Assembly (NCBI GenBank): GCA_028282295.1
Contig: JANQIE010000212.1
Coordinates: 1-39,828 of the forward strand
Source of the DNA: Desulfobacterales bacterium
GTDB taxonomy: Bacteria; Desulfobacterota; Desulfobacteria; Desulfobacterales; JANQIE01
Direction of reading: 5' to 3'
DNA length: 39,828 bases
Shown here: one piece after another, positions 24,974 through 35,480 of the stretch
Numbering within the stretch: the first letter of the stretch is position 1
Layout of the letters: each line of letters opens with the position of its first letter
Notes under the pieces: generated by a model
Databases searched by the model: none
Seen by the model: the letters and a program-made list of their open reading frames with translations, nothing else
Told to the model about the DNA's origin: nothing
Position numbers and translations under genes: made by a program

Positions 24974-25468
24974 TCAACCAAACCGAAAAAGAACATGCCA
25001 CCTGGCGACAATTCTGTGATAAGCATACGCTCCCAGCAGTCCGCCAAGCGCATCGGCCAGCCAATCGAGCCCATCGGCGTGGCGGAAAGGCACCAGCGCC
25101 TGATGAAGTTCATCGCTCAGCCCATAAAGGGCGGTTGCCGCGACACTGGCCCACAGCGCCGTCGACGGGCTCAGGTTTCCGGTTCGAAATGCCCTTAAAA
25201 AAAGAGCGCCTAAAACTGCATACGCGGCAAAATGGACCAGCTTGTCCCCGTAAGACAGCTTTGCAAGGGGCTGCGCGGCCGGCAATGATGATTGGATAAA
25301 AATCATCAGACAATAGACCACCACCGGCAGCCAATAGAACAATATCCGGCGTGTCAACGACAGCGCGTTCAAAGACGGCGCTGTCACGGCGAGTTCCCCG
25401 TGGGCATCTTTTTCATGGTTGTAACGCTCTCGATCTTTCACGGCAACTTTGTCAGTCAAGGATATCAT
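24974..25468 (-). CDS. VanZ-family membrane protein
   Basis: A protein of about 164 residues with four membrane segments and the VanZ-like pattern: GDKLVHFAAYAVLG near residue 75-88, and YGLSDELHQALVPFRHADGLDWLADALGG near 115-145. VanZ-like proteins are small membrane proteins of unclear activity; one relative gives teicoplanin resistance. The start is uncertain: ATG at 25468 overlaps the end of thrS by 17 bases, which favours coupled translation, but a GTG at 25444 is also in frame and no strong ribosome binding site is seen. Confidence 0.8.
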   Translation of the reverse strand: MISLTDKVAVKDRERYNHEKDAHGELAVTAPSLNALSLTRRILFYWLPVVVYCLMIFIQSSLPAAQPLAKLSYGDKLVHFAAYAVLGALFLRAFRTGNLSPSTALWASVAATALYGLSDELHQALVPFRHADGLDWLADALGGLLGAYAYHRIVARWHVLFRFG

Positions 25469-27365
25469 AGTCCATTTTGCGCTGGGCCACATGCGCCCCG
25501 ACCGCCTGCATGAAGGCGTCCATGGGCACGCCGTGGCGGACCTTGCCGTCCAGGGTGCGCACGGCCAAAGTGCCGGCTTCTTTTTCCTTGGCGCCGATGG
25601 TCAGGATCAGGGGGATTTTGTTGAGCTGGGCCTCACGGATCTTTTTGTTCAAACTTTCGGTGCGATCATCCACTTTGACCCGCAATCCGTTTTGACCCAA
25701 TGCGGCCTTCAACTTTTCGGCATAGGGGGTCAGATCATCATTTATCGGCAGCAGGACGGTCTGCACCGGGGAGAGCCACAGGGGGAATTTGCCGGCAAAA
25801 TGCTCAACCAGAATCCCGAAAAACCGTTCGATGGATCCGTAGATCACCCGGTGAATCATGATGGGACGGTGCTTTTCATTGTCTTTGCCGATGTAATGCA
25901 AATCGAACCGCTCGGGCATGTTCATGTCCAGTTGCACGGTGCCGCACTGCCAGGTGCGGCCCAGTGCATCTTTGATATGCACATCGATTTTCGGTCCGTA
26001 AAACGCGCCGTCGCCTTCGTTGATTTTGTATTCCTGGCCGTAACTGTCCAGGGCGGCCGTCAATCCGTGGGTGGCTGTTTGCCACTGTTCATCGGTGCCG
26101 ATCGATTTGGCCGGCCGGGTGGAAAGCTCCAGGTGAAAGCCCAACCCGAAGGTGCCGTAAATGCGGGCCACGAGTTTCAATACGCCCAGGATTTCATCCT
26201 GGATCTGCTCCGGCGTCATGAAGATGTGGGCATCATCCTGATGAAAAGCACGCACGCGAAAAAGACCGGACAGCACGCCGCTCAGTTCATGGCGATGCAC
26301 CAAGCCGATTTCCGCCGCCCGCAGGGGCAGTTCGCGGTAGGAGTGGGGCCGCTCGCCGTAAAGTAACATTCCACCGGGACAATTCATCGGTTTGATGGCG
26401 TACTCGATATCATCGACCTTGCTGGTGTACATGTTTTCGCGATAGTTGTCCCAGTGCCCGCTACGCTCCCATAACTTGCGTTGCAGCATGATCGGTGTTT
26501 TGGTTTCCACGTAACCGGCTTCGCGGTGTGCTTCGCGCCAGTAGTCGAGCAGTTCGTTCCAGATGACCATGCCGTTGGGATGAAAAAAGGCCATGCCGGG
26601 GGCTTCTTCCTGGAAACTGAACAGATCCAGGGCTTCGCCCAGCTTGCGATGATTGCGCTTGCGCGCTTCCTCCAAAAAATGCAGGTGCTTTTTCAGTTCC
26701 TTTTTATCGAAAAAGGCGGTGCCGTAAACGCGCTGCAGTTGGGGGTTCTGGGGGTCGGCGCGCCAGTAGGCACCGGAAACCTTCATGAGTTTGAATGCCT
26801 TGACAAAACCGGTGTGGGGAACGTGCGGCCCCCGGCACAAATCGGTAAATTTGCCCTGTTCGTAAAACGAAATGGTGCCGTCGTCCAAATCGTTGATCAT
26901 TTCCAATTTGTAGGGCTCATCTTTGTAAAATGTCAGGGCTTCGGATTTGGGCACCTCGCGGCGACGAATCGGCAGTTTGGCTTTGACGATTTTTTTCATC
27001 TCGGCTTCGATTGCGGCAAAATCGTCTTCGGAAATCGCCTGCATGTCGATATCGTAATAGAATCCGTCTTCCACCACCGGTCCGATGGTCAGCCGGGCCC
27101 CGTCGTAAACCGCCAGGATCGCCTGGGCCATTACGTGAGCGGCGCTGTGCCGCATGATTTCAAGCGCCTCGGGGTCACGGGTGGTGATCAAACGCACCGT
27201 GGCATCCTTTTCAATGGGCGTGTGCAGATCCACCAGGTTGTCATTGCAATGCATGGCCACACAATCGCGGGCCAAACCATCGGAAATGCTTTTGGCGACG
27301 TCGTGGCCGCTGGGGATGGAGTCAAATGTTTTCGTGGTACCGTCCGGCAGGGTGATATTTACCAT
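25452..27365 (-). CDS. thrS: Threonyl-tRNA synthetase
   Basis: Charges tRNA-Thr in the cytoplasm. The 637-residue protein has the full bacterial layout: TGS domain (about 1-62), editing domain with HSAAHVMAQ near residue 73 and CRGPH near 178, class II catalytic core (about 240-530) with a zinc-binding cysteine in PMNCPGG, motif 2 in FRVRAFHQDDAHIF and motif 3 near RPIMIHRVIYGSIERFFG, and an anticodon-binding C-terminal domain. Length is normal for the family. It is probably co-transcribed with the VanZ-like gene that overlaps its 3' end. The upstream gap of 213 bp (27366-27578), shared with rnd, shows no feature I can name; a T-box is not apparent. Confidence 0.97.
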   Translation of the reverse strand: MVNITLPDGTTKTFDSIPSGHDVAKSISDGLARDCVAMHCNDNLVDLHTPIEKDATVRLITTRDPEALEIMRHSAAHVMAQAILAVYDGARLTIGPVVEDGFYYDIDMQAISEDDFAAIEAEMKKIVKAKLPIRRREVPKSEALTFYKDEPYKLEMINDLDDGTISFYEQGKFTDLCRGPHVPHTGFVKAFKLMKVSGAYWRADPQNPQLQRVYGTAFFDKKELKKHLHFLEEARKRNHRKLGEALDLFSFQEEAPGMAFFHPNGMVIWNELLDYWREAHREAGYVETKTPIMLQRKLWERSGHWDNYRENMYTSKVDDIEYAIKPMNCPGGMLLYGERPHSYRELPLRAAEIGLVHRHELSGVLSGLFRVRAFHQDDAHIFMTPEQIQDEILGVLKLVARIYGTFGLGFHLELSTRPAKSIGTDEQWQTATHGLTAALDSYGQEYKINEGDGAFYGPKIDVHIKDALGRTWQCGTVQLDMNMPERFDLHYIGKDNEKHRPIMIHRVIYGSIERFFGILVEHFAGKFPLWLSPVQTVLLPINDDLTPYAEKLKAALGQNGLRVKVDDRTESLNKKIREAQLNKIPLILTIGAKEKEAGTLAVRTLDGKVRHGVPMDAFMQAVGAHVAQRKMDYDILD

Positions 27366-27578
27366 GGTTTCTCGCTTTTAATTTTTTTATTGGTTTTTGT
27401 TCGCGCCTATGATTTAACGTGCAAAAATTTGGAATCGGTTTAAGTCCATGACTTTATATGCATTTTTTACATCGTTCAAGCTACAAGGCCCGTCATTGCC
27501 CCCTGTGCAATCGCGGCTTTAATTTTAATTCACAAAATCAGGTATTTAGGGAAAAGAACCCCATGGGTCAAGAAAAAT

Positions 27579-28727
27579 ATGCCTGCTTCAGTCCAGCCTG
27601 AATATTCATATATCGATACCAGGGCCAAACTGCAGGCAGCTATGAAGCACCTGCAAGCGGCCCAAATCCTCGCTCTCGATATTGAAGCCGATTCCATGTT
27701 CCATTTTAAGGAGCGGGTCTGTTTGATCCAGATTGCAGCCAATGAGTCGGTCTTTTTAATCGATCCGCTTGTGATCGAGGACCTGAGACCATTGAAGAAG
27801 CTGCTGAAAAACCGGTCGGTGCCGAAGGTGCTGCATGGCGCCGATTATGATGTCCGGTCTTTGTTTCGCGATTTTAAAATCGTCCTGCCCGGCCTTTTCG
27901 ACACACAAATCGCCTGCCGTTTCCTCGGAATCACCGAAACCGGATTGGATGCGGTGTTAAATGCACGGTTCAATCTGAAACTGGATAAACGCTTCCAAAA
28001 AAAAAATTGGTCGCAACGCCCCTTGCCACCTGAGATGCTCGCCTATGCCGCTTCTGATGTGGCCTTTCTGATCCCACTTTATGGCCAACTGGAAGCTGAG
28101 CTGCAAACCAAAGAACGCCTGACGTGGGTGCTGGAAGAGTGCCGACGCCTGAGCAAGGTGCGCCCCCCGGTGGAAGACGATTGCCCGCTGTTCATCGGTT
28201 TTAAAGGCGCCGGCCGTTTGCGGCGCCGCAATTTGGCGGTTTTGGAAGCACTGTTGCAGTATCGGCGCAAAATAGCGCAAAAAAAAGACCGCCCGCTTTT
28301 CAAGGTGTTCAGTAACAAAGGGCTGATGACTCTGGCCGCGCACCCGCCTAAAACGCTACAGGAGTTGGACATGTCGGCCACCCTGAGCAAACGGCAAATC
28401 TCAATGTATGGCACCGAATTAATTCGAACGATCAAGGAGGCGATGCGGATCCCGCCGGCCGAGTTGCCGGTTTACCCTCGCCAAAAGCCGTCGCCCCCCG
28501 ACCCTCGGCTGCCTAGACGTATCAAGGCGCTAAAAGCCTGGCGCGACGGTATGGCCGAAAAGCTATCCATCGATCCGGCTTTGATCGCCAATAAAAACGC
28601 GTTGACCGCGATAGCCGGTCACATGCCAAATCGCATCAAGGACCTGCGCGCCGTCGATTGCATGCAAAACTGGCAAATCAAAGCGTTCGGCAGGGAGATT
28701 ATTGCCGCGTTGGATCAGGTTCGATAG
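27579..28727 (+). CDS. rnd: Ribonuclease D
   Basis: A 3'-5' exoribonuclease of the DEDDy family that trims tRNA and other stable RNA precursors. The 382-residue protein has the exonuclease domain in residues 1-195 with all motifs: D34 and E36 (LDIEAD), D91 (HGADYDV), and Y156-D160 (YAASD). One or two HRDC domains follow (about 212-290 and 310-380), which bind RNA. Length matches the family. The ATG at 27579 has only AAGAAA upstream. A short frame beginning at ATG 27563, better placed behind AGGGAAAAG, overlaps it and ends at 27601. Confidence 0.93.
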   Translation: MPASVQPEYSYIDTRAKLQAAMKHLQAAQILALDIEADSMFHFKERVCLIQIAANESVFLIDPLVIEDLRPLKKLLKNRSVPKVLHGADYDVRSLFRDFKIVLPGLFDTQIACRFLGITETGLDAVLNARFNLKLDKRFQKKNWSQRPLPPEMLAYAASDVAFLIPLYGQLEAELQTKERLTWVLEECRRLSKVRPPVEDDCPLFIGFKGAGRLRRRNLAVLEALLQYRRKIAQKKDRPLFKVFSNKGLMTLAAHPPKTLQELDMSATLSKRQISMYGTELIRTIKEAMRIPPAELPVYPRQKPSPPDPRLPRRIKALKAWRDGMAEKLSIDPALIANKNALTAIAGHMPNRIKDLRAVDCMQNWQIKAFGREIIAALDQVR

Positions 28728-28872
28728 GGCCTCATCCGGAAATTGTAGCTTTTGGTTCCTGGCAAGGCCCGAATATTTTTGAAACCGCAGGCATAGCGCG
28801 CTATTCCGAGGATTTCAAAAATGTGAGAACGCCGCCGGGGACCCAAAGAAGCTATTTCCGGACGGGCACAAG
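28728..28872 (-). repeat. Dispersed palindromic element, full copy
   Basis: An element of about 145 bp fills the gap between the rnd stop codon and the rhomboid stop codon exactly. Its ends are imperfect inverted repeats: GTGCCCGTCCGGAAATAGC read from 28869 on the minus strand, and GGCCTCATCCGGAAATT from 28728 on the plus strand. Inner inverted parts and a central palindrome, ATAGCGCGCTAT, make the whole unit foldable. The partial copy at 39733-39828 matches it closely over about 95 bp. There is no coding capacity, so it is MITE-like or REP-like. I cannot see a target-site duplication. Confidence 0.8.
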
Positions 28873-29607
28873 TTAATGAATCGTCGGCTTATCTTTATCC
28901 CCTTTCTTTCCTTTAACCACGGTAAAGCGTGATCGGCGCTTCTTCTGCTTGAACTGAAAAAATTTCCAATACCACCAATTATAATCGAGCCATTGGGTCG
29001 GCCCCCGGAAATAAAGGTAACCGAACAAGATTCCCCCTAGATGATAGGCGCCAAAAACATTGACCGTAGCCAAAAAGGTCAAGGTGGTCACGATAATCGT
29101 GCCGTAACTGATAAATTTGGCCTTGATCGGCAGGATAAACATGAACAGCACGGTCGACTCGGGGTGCATAAACCCAAAGGTCACAATGAGCGCCAGCAGG
29201 CTGGGGCTCATTCCCGCAAAGGGCGCGTGCAGGAAGGGCAACCCGCTGAATGCAAATCCGATCAGTGCCCCGCCCACCGCGGCACTGACGTAAAGAATAA
29301 GGAACCGGCGGGTGCCCAGGGCGTTTTCAATAGTACCGGCAAAAAAATAAAACACCAGGCATTGAAGCAGAAAATTGATGGGGGCGCCCGGATTATGCAA
29401 AAAGGGATGCGTAAAGAACTGCCACAGATGAAATTGATTGCTGCCCAGCGGGCTCAGGGCCAGCAAGCGGTAAATGGGCACTCCCACCCAGTGCTCTAAA
29501 ATTAATTCCAGCACATACACTACCGCGTACATGATGAGCATTTTTTTGCCTAAATCGGTTAAGGATGTTCCAAACTGAAACGAACCGTATCCACGTTGCG
29601 CAAACAT
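28873..29607 (-). CDS. Rhomboid-family membrane protein, altered active-site motif
   Basis: A 244-residue membrane protein with about six membrane segments and a basic, lysine-rich C-terminal tail. The rhomboid fold shows as FTHPFLHNP near 65-73, a helix with FLLQCLVFYFFAGTIENALG near 79-98, the catalytic-serine region AGMS134PS, and the catalytic-histidine region AYH189LGG. Rhomboids are intramembrane serine proteases. The usual GxSG is here G-M-S-P, so Ser134 and His189 remain but the following glycine is replaced by proline. It may be an active variant or a pseudoprotease. AGGAGA precedes the ATG at 29607. Confidence 0.85.
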   Translation of the reverse strand: MFAQRGYGSFQFGTSLTDLGKKMLIMYAVVYVLELILEHWVGVPIYRLLALSPLGSNQFHLWQFFTHPFLHNPGAPINFLLQCLVFYFFAGTIENALGTRRFLILYVSAAVGGALIGFAFSGLPFLHAPFAGMSPSLLALIVTFGFMHPESTVLFMFILPIKAKFISYGTIIVTTLTFLATVNVFGAYHLGGILFGYLYFRGPTQWLDYNWWYWKFFQFKQKKRRSRFTVVKGKKGDKDKPTIH

Positions 29608-29752
29608 AACGTCTCCTATCCGCGGCGCGTTGCGTTATGATCCGCTCGGCCGCACCTGCCACCGTGCAATGACGGGGCCGATCCCCAAGATATTCATACC
29701 GGCTCAGGTCGGGTTGCCTCTTGGGAAGAGACCGCCGGTAAAATCCAATCTT

Positions 29753-29944
29753 TTAGTCTGAATCGTGATGGTAACATAATAACGGCAATCTTGTATTTTT
29801 AACCGCATATGATTCTGAAAGCAAGGAGTTCGCGTATTTTCGAACGGTTTCGTCTTCGATTAATAAAAGTATGTAACGGTCGTCCATTTCCGGATGGACA
29901 CCGGCCAAAAAATGTTCGATACTGTGAAACGCGGCGTCATTCAC
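29753..29944 (-). CDS. Possible small protein, 63 residues, divergent from the hydrolase
   Basis: A short frame beginning with GTG at 29944 and preceded by AAGAG. The product has no cysteine-rich or membrane features except a hydrophobic RYILLLIEDE patch, and a charged centre. It is not recognised. It contains the GTGTCCATCCGGAAA sequence of the dispersed element in its reading frame (GVHPEM), so that match may be coincidence or domestication. The remaining part of 29608-29954 shows no gene. Confidence 0.3.
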   Translation of the reverse strand: MNDAAFHSIEHFLAGVHPEMDDRYILLLIEDETVRKYANSLLSESYAVKNTRLPLLCYHHDSD

Positions 29945-29954
29945 GGAGGCACTC

Positions 29955-30563
29955 TTGACTGAACCGATCAAATTTAAATCGAGCGCGCTTTGCCTGGAAG
30001 GCCGATTGAATTTCAGGGCCCCCCACAAGGGAGTTGTCATTACGCACCCGCATCCCCTCTATGGTGGCGCCATGAACAATCCGGTGGTGACAACCATCGC
30101 CGAGGCGTATGCCCTGCAAGGCTATACAACGCTATGCTTTAATTTCCGCGGCGTGGGCGCCAGCCAGGGGGCGTTTGACAACGGCCGGGGTGAACAGAGT
30201 GATGTGCTGGCCGCCATGGCTTTTCTCGCCGGCAAGGGGGTGACCGAAATCCATCTGGCCGGTTATTCCTTTGGGGCCTGGGTCAATGCCAATCTGACGG
30301 CCGCGGGCGCCGACGTTCACCGGATGGTGATGGTCTCGCCGCCGGTGGCCTTTCTCGAATTTGCCGGTGATATGACGTTGCCGCAACTCGACCTGGTTGT
30401 TTGCGGCGACCAGGACGCCTTTGCCCCTTCTTCCATGCTCGGCCCGGCCGTCCGGCAGTGGCATCACCAGGCGCGCCTGGAATTTATCCCACAGTGCGAT
30501 CATTTTTATTCAAACGGACTTCGTTCGTTGCGGGCACGATTGACCGCCCACCTAGAAAACTGA
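29955..30563 (+). CDS. Alpha/beta hydrolase (dienelactone hydrolase-like)
   Basis: A 202-residue single-domain alpha/beta hydrolase. The family pattern is clear: THPHPLYGGAMNNPVV near residues 30-45, FNFRGVGASQG near 63-72, nucleophile S105 in GYSFGAW, an acid in GDQDAF (D154), and H183 in CDHFYSN. Close relatives are COG2945-like esterases of unknown substrate. The start is TTG at 29955 behind GGAGG (29945-29949). The gene stands alone; the gap to the next gene (30564-30732) is A+T-rich and carries two direct repeats. Confidence 0.9.
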   Translation: MTEPIKFKSSALCLEGRLNFRAPHKGVVITHPHPLYGGAMNNPVVTTIAEAYALQGYTTLCFNFRGVGASQGAFDNGRGEQSDVLAAMAFLAGKGVTEIHLAGYSFGAWVNANLTAAGADVHRMVMVSPPVAFLEFAGDMTLPQLDLVVCGDQDAFAPSSMLGPAVRQWHHQARLEFIPQCDHFYSNGLRSLRARLTAHLEN

Positions 30564-30623
30564 AATTGGTTTTGTGGACCGATTATGCTATATTATGAAA
30601 CGTATTGAATTTACTATTTTTTA

Positions 30624-30693
30624 AAGTTCGAATGATTTTTTACGATATATAGATGATGATAAAATGATGCGCTTCTGTCCGATAAGTTCGAAT
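30624..30693. repeat. AAGTTCGAAT direct repeat, 60 bp apart
   Basis: The 10-mer AAGTTCGAAT occurs at 30624-30633 and 30684-30693, upstream of a sensor kinase gene. Its core TTCGAA is palindromic, so both copies could be binding sites. The surrounding sequence is A+T-rich with several near -10 hexamers. No promoter can be assigned firmly. Confidence 0.35.
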
Positions 30694-30732
30694 TTTGTAA
30701 ATGCTGCAGAAACATAATTAATTAGCTCCGAA

Positions 30733-32916
30733 ATGCGCCCCAAAATATTTAGTTTCGATTTTTTGATATCCGCGTTCAAAAAACCTCCCGTCATCGACAG
30801 CCCTGCCGACAATCTTGACGCCATGCGCCGCCAGTTGTTGAATTTCGCGCTATCCCTCGGATTGCCCGGTGTCTGCATATTCGCGACAGCAACAGTTCTG
30901 CGGGAAGATGGATTGTTGAGTGTGTTCAACATTCTTTTAGTAATTGTGGTGGCAATCTCCTATTTCATGCTCCCGCGGGTCAAACACGCCGTCATTATTT
31001 TCAGATTTTTTTTGTTTCCGATTTATCTGCTCTACCTGTATGAATTGTCGCTGGGCGGAGCGTATGGCGCCATGATTCATTGGGCCTACATCCTGCCTTT
31101 GTTAACATTTTTTCTTTTAGGTAAAAACGAAGGGGCATATTGGGCGGGGGTCGAATTCGTAGCGGTTCAACTGCTACTATGGGTCGAGCAACCTTTTTTT
31201 GAAGTTTACCCCTATCCTGTTCAAATCAAGGCGCGCTTCACAGCGGCCTACTTCGCCGTTATCTGGCTGGCCTATGTTTTCGAAAAATCACGCCATCGCT
31301 TCCAGCATTGGCTTGAAGAGGAAAGAGACAAACTGGCCGCCGCGGGTATTGAAAAAGAAAAAGCCAATAGCGCCCTGGCCGAATCGAATATCAATTTGCA
31401 CCGGGCCAAAGAACAGGCTGAGATTGCCAATCAGGCTAAAAGTGAATTTCTGGCCAACATGAGTCATGAAATCCGCACGCCGATGAACGCTATTCTCGGT
31501 TACGCCGATTTGTTGTATTCGGATCTGAAAGATGAGCAGTACCAGCATTATGTCCATATCATCAGAACCAGCGGTTCGAACCTGCTGCGGTTGATAAACG
31601 ATATCCTGGACTTGTCCAAAATCGAGGCCGGCCGCATGGAAATTAACCGGACCCCGATCGATATACGTTCGCTATTTAAAGAAATTCAGAATATTTTCTC
31701 GATCACGACGGCTCAAAAGGAAATCGGCCTTAAAATAAATCTGGCCGAACGGATCCCGGAATATTTAATGATGGACGAGGCGCGCTTTCGCCAGGTGTTG
31801 TTCAATTTAATCGGCAATGCCGTCAAGTTTACCGAAAAGGGTGGTGTCGATGTCATCGTCGATGTCGTCGCCACAAACAATCCGCAAACATGGACCCTGC
31901 AAATCGATGTAAATGACACGGGCATCGGCATTGATCCCAAGTTGCAAAGCAAAATTTTTCAAAGTTTCTGCCACGACACCTCGTTATCGGAAAAAAACAT
32001 CGAAGGCACCGGTCTGGGGCTGGCGATATCGAAAAATCTGGTGGAAATGATGGATGGTCAGATTACCGTACAAAGCGAGGCGGGCAAAGGCAGCCAATTT
32101 AAGCTGGTTTTTAACAATGTGGCCGAAGCGAAACACTCCGAAGCAATGGCCACCGCATCCAACGAACAGTCACCTGATCAAATCATTTTTCAGGAAGCAA
32201 CTATTTTACTGGCGGACGACCTGGAAATTAACCGCGAATTGGTGCGCAACTACTTAAACTCAGCACCGCTGTCGATCCTGGAAGCCGCAGACGGCCGCGC
32301 CGCGGTCAAAATGGCCACCGAATACCGGCCGGATATCATCCTGCTCGATATCAGAATGCCTGAATTTGACGGTTACGAGGCCATCCACAGGATCCGCGCA
32401 AACAGTCTGGCACCGGATGTGCCTATCATCGCGGTGACCGCGTCGGGAACATCAAAGGATATCGACAAAATAAAAACAGCCGGATTCGACGACCATCTTA
32501 TCCGGCCGTTTAGCCGGGTGGATTTGTTTCAACTGCTCGCCCGGTATTTACCCCACGAAAACACGGATGAACAGCAGGCGCACAAACCGGTCGATGAGAT
32601 GGCCGCCATTATGTCCACCGCCAAACTCGACGACCTGACCCGCTTCCCGAACGTTGTCGAGACGCTGAACAACGATCTTATCATCAAATGGGAGTCTATC
32701 AACAAACGGCAGAACCTGCCGAGAATCGAAGCCTTCGCCAAAAAGAACCAATCCATAGGCCAGCAGTACAATCTCAAATCCCTTTCCAATTATGGCCTTT
32801 TGTTGCAAAAACATACTGAAAATTGCAACATCAGCGGCATCATCGCCACCATGGCCAAGTATCCGAACCTGATCGATAATATCTGCCAATTCCAGCAAAA
32901 CAATGGGGCGCAATAG
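30733..32916 (+). CDS. Membrane hybrid histidine kinase with receiver and novel C-terminal domain
   Basis: A 727-residue hybrid sensor kinase. Residues 33-185 hold about six membrane segments and no large external domain, so the signal is probably membrane-borne or intramembrane. A coiled coil (about 188-235) leads to HisKA with H245 in MSHEIRTP, then HATPase_c (about 350-470; N box [16 protein letters not shown] and GTGLGLA). A receiver domain follows (about 490-610) with phosphoacceptor D539 in [11 protein letters not shown] and LIRPF with the usual charged switch. Residues 640-727 form a helical domain shared with the kinase at 35481-38618. The start at 30733 lacks a strong ribosome binding site. 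There is no response regulator beside it. Confidence 0.92.
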   Translation: MRPKIFSFDFLISAFKKPPVIDSPADNLDAMRRQLLNFALSLGLPGVCIFATATVLREDGLLSVFNILLVIVVAISYFMLPRVKHAVIIFRFFLFPIYLLYLYELSLGGAYGAMIHWAYILPLLTFFLLGKNEGAYWAGVEFVAVQLLLWVEQPFFEVYPYPVQIKARFTAAYFAVIWLAYVFEKSRHRFQHWLEEERDKLAAAGIEKEKANSALAESNINLHRAKEQAEIANQAKSEFLANMSHEIRTPMNAILGYADLLYSDLKDEQYQHYVHIIRTSGSNLLRLINDILDLSKIEAGRMEINRTPIDIRSLFKEIQNIFSITTAQKEIGLKINLAERIPEYLMMDEARFRQVLFNLIGNAVKFTEKGGVDVIVDVVATNNPQTWTLQIDVNDTGIGIDPKLQSKIFQSFCHDTSLSEKNIEGTGLGLAISKNLVEMMDGQITVQSEAGKGSQFKLVFNNVAEAKHSEAMATASNEQSPDQIIFQEATILLADDLEINRELVRNYLNSAPLSILEAADGRAAVKMATEYRPDIILLDIRMPEFDGYEAIHRIRANSLAPDVPIIAVTASGTSKDIDKIKTAGFDDHLIRPFSRVDLFQLLARYLPHENTDEQQAHKPVDEMAAIMSTAKLDDLTRFPNVVETLNNDLIIKWESINKRQNLPRIEAFAKKNQSIGQQYNLKSLSNYGLLLQKHTENCNISGIIATMAKYPNLIDNICQFQQNNGAQ

Positions 32917-33037
32917 CCCCTGCACCGCCCGCCGCAACTTTTGATTGACTTGACAAATCGTACTCATTAAATTGTCGCTTCGGAAATGATATTCGCTATT
33001 TGATTGCGCAATATGGTGACGTTAAGGAGTAGGCAAC

Positions 33038-34215
33038 ATGCATAAAGTCCTGATAATTGGGGCCGGGGGCGTCGGCGGAGTGGTCACCCAAAAATGTGCC
33101 CAGGCGCCGGACGTTTTCAACGAAATTGTTCTGGCCAGCCGCACGCCGGCCAAATGCGAAGCGATCAAAGCCCGGATCGCGCGTCCGATTGAAACGGCGC
33201 AGGTGGATGCGGACAATACTGCGGAATTAGTCACATTGATCCGCAATGTGAAACCGTCACTGATCATCAATGTGGCCCTGCCTTACCAGGACCTGACCAT
33301 TATGGATGCCTGCCTGGAGACCGGTGTCAACTATCTGGACACCGCCAATTACGAACCGCCCGATGAAGCCAGGTTCTGCTACAAATGGCAGTGGGATTAC
33401 CATGATCGCTTCAAGGAACGGGGCATCATGGCGCTTTTGGGATGCGGGTTCGATCCGGGTGTGACCAACGTTTTTTGCGCCCATGCGGCCCAACAGCATT
33501 TTGACGAAATGCACGACATCGATATCATGGATTGCAATGCCGGCGACCACGGCCATCCGTTCGCCACCAACTTCAATCCCGAAATCAACATCCGCGAAAT
33601 CACCCAGCGCGGCAAATACTACCAGGACGGTCAATGGATCGAAACCGAGCCCCTGTCGGTGCACAAAACCTTCGATTTTCCACAGATCGGACCGCGCCAG
33701 ATGTATTTGATGTATCATGAAGAAGAAGAATCATTGGTAAAGAACTTTCCTTCCATCAAACGAATCCGTTTCTGGATGACCTTTTCCAGGGAGTATTTAA
33801 CCCACCTGCGCGTACTTCAAAACGTCGGCATGACCGGCATCGACCCGGTGCGCTTTGAAGGGCACGACATCGTTCCGCTGAAATTCCTCAAAGCACTGTT
33901 GCCCGATCCATCCACACTGGGTGCCGGCTACCAGGGAAAAACCTGTATCGGATGTATGATAAAAGGTGTCAAGAACGGACAGTCCCGCAAATACTACATC
34001 TACAACATATGCGACCATGCTCAATGCTACCGGGAAGTAAACGCCCAGGCGGTTTCCTATACCACCGGCGTGCCGGCCATGATCGGCGCGCGCCTCATGC
34101 TATCGGGCCAATGGTCCGGCAAGGGCGTATTCAACGTTGAGGAATTTGATCCGCGTCCGTTCATGGACAGTCTTAACAAATACGGCCTGCCATGGCAGGA
34201 AATATTTTTGGAACC

Positions 34216-34219
<4 letters not shown>
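33038..34219 (+). CDS. Carboxynorspermidine / carboxyspermidine dehydrogenase
   Basis: A 393-residue saccharopine-dehydrogenase-like enzyme that condenses aspartate semialdehyde with a diamine and reduces it with NADPH, giving carboxynorspermidine or carboxyspermidine. It shows an N-terminal Rossmann fold (GAGGVGGVV, about residues 8-16), YLDTANYEPPDEA near 101-113 and GCGFDPGVTNVF near 133-144. The family is often annotated saccharopine dehydrogenase, but the decarboxylase immediately downstream identifies the polyamine role. AAGGAG is well placed before 33038. The stop overlaps the start of the next gene by four bases. Confidence 0.92.
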
Positions 34220-35355
<1,136 letters not shown>

Positions 35356-35361
35356 GCCGAC

Positions 35362-35478
35362 TTTTTGCACGAGCCCTAAGATTGCAAAAACCGGAGGACT
35401 CCGGAGCCAAGGGAAGCTGTAGTCAACCTACCGCGAGCCCTTGGCAACGCAGGATCTGAAGTCCTCCGGCTTTTGCAA
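35362..35478. repeat. Long hairpin between nspC and the second kinase
   Basis: The two convergent genes are separated by a large inverted repeat. TTGCAAAA(A)CCGGAGGAC at 35382-35399 pairs with GTCCTCCGG(C)TTTTGCAA at 35461-35478, and inside it GCCAAGGG (35406-35413) pairs with CCCTTGGC (35438-35445). The left flank, 35362-35380, is similar to the right arm of the repeat at 5693-5768. It may act as a bidirectional terminator and probably belongs to a dispersed palindrome family. Confidence 0.7.
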
Positions 35479-35480
35479 CC

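Noticed and set aside
30624-30693. GTTCGAAT motifs resembling tRNA T-loops
   Set aside because: No acceptor, D or anticodon stems can be drawn around either copy.
32948-32990. TTGACA upstream of the carboxynorspermidine dehydrogenase as a -35 box
   Set aside because: No acceptable -10 hexamer lies at the right distance, so I did not list a promoter.
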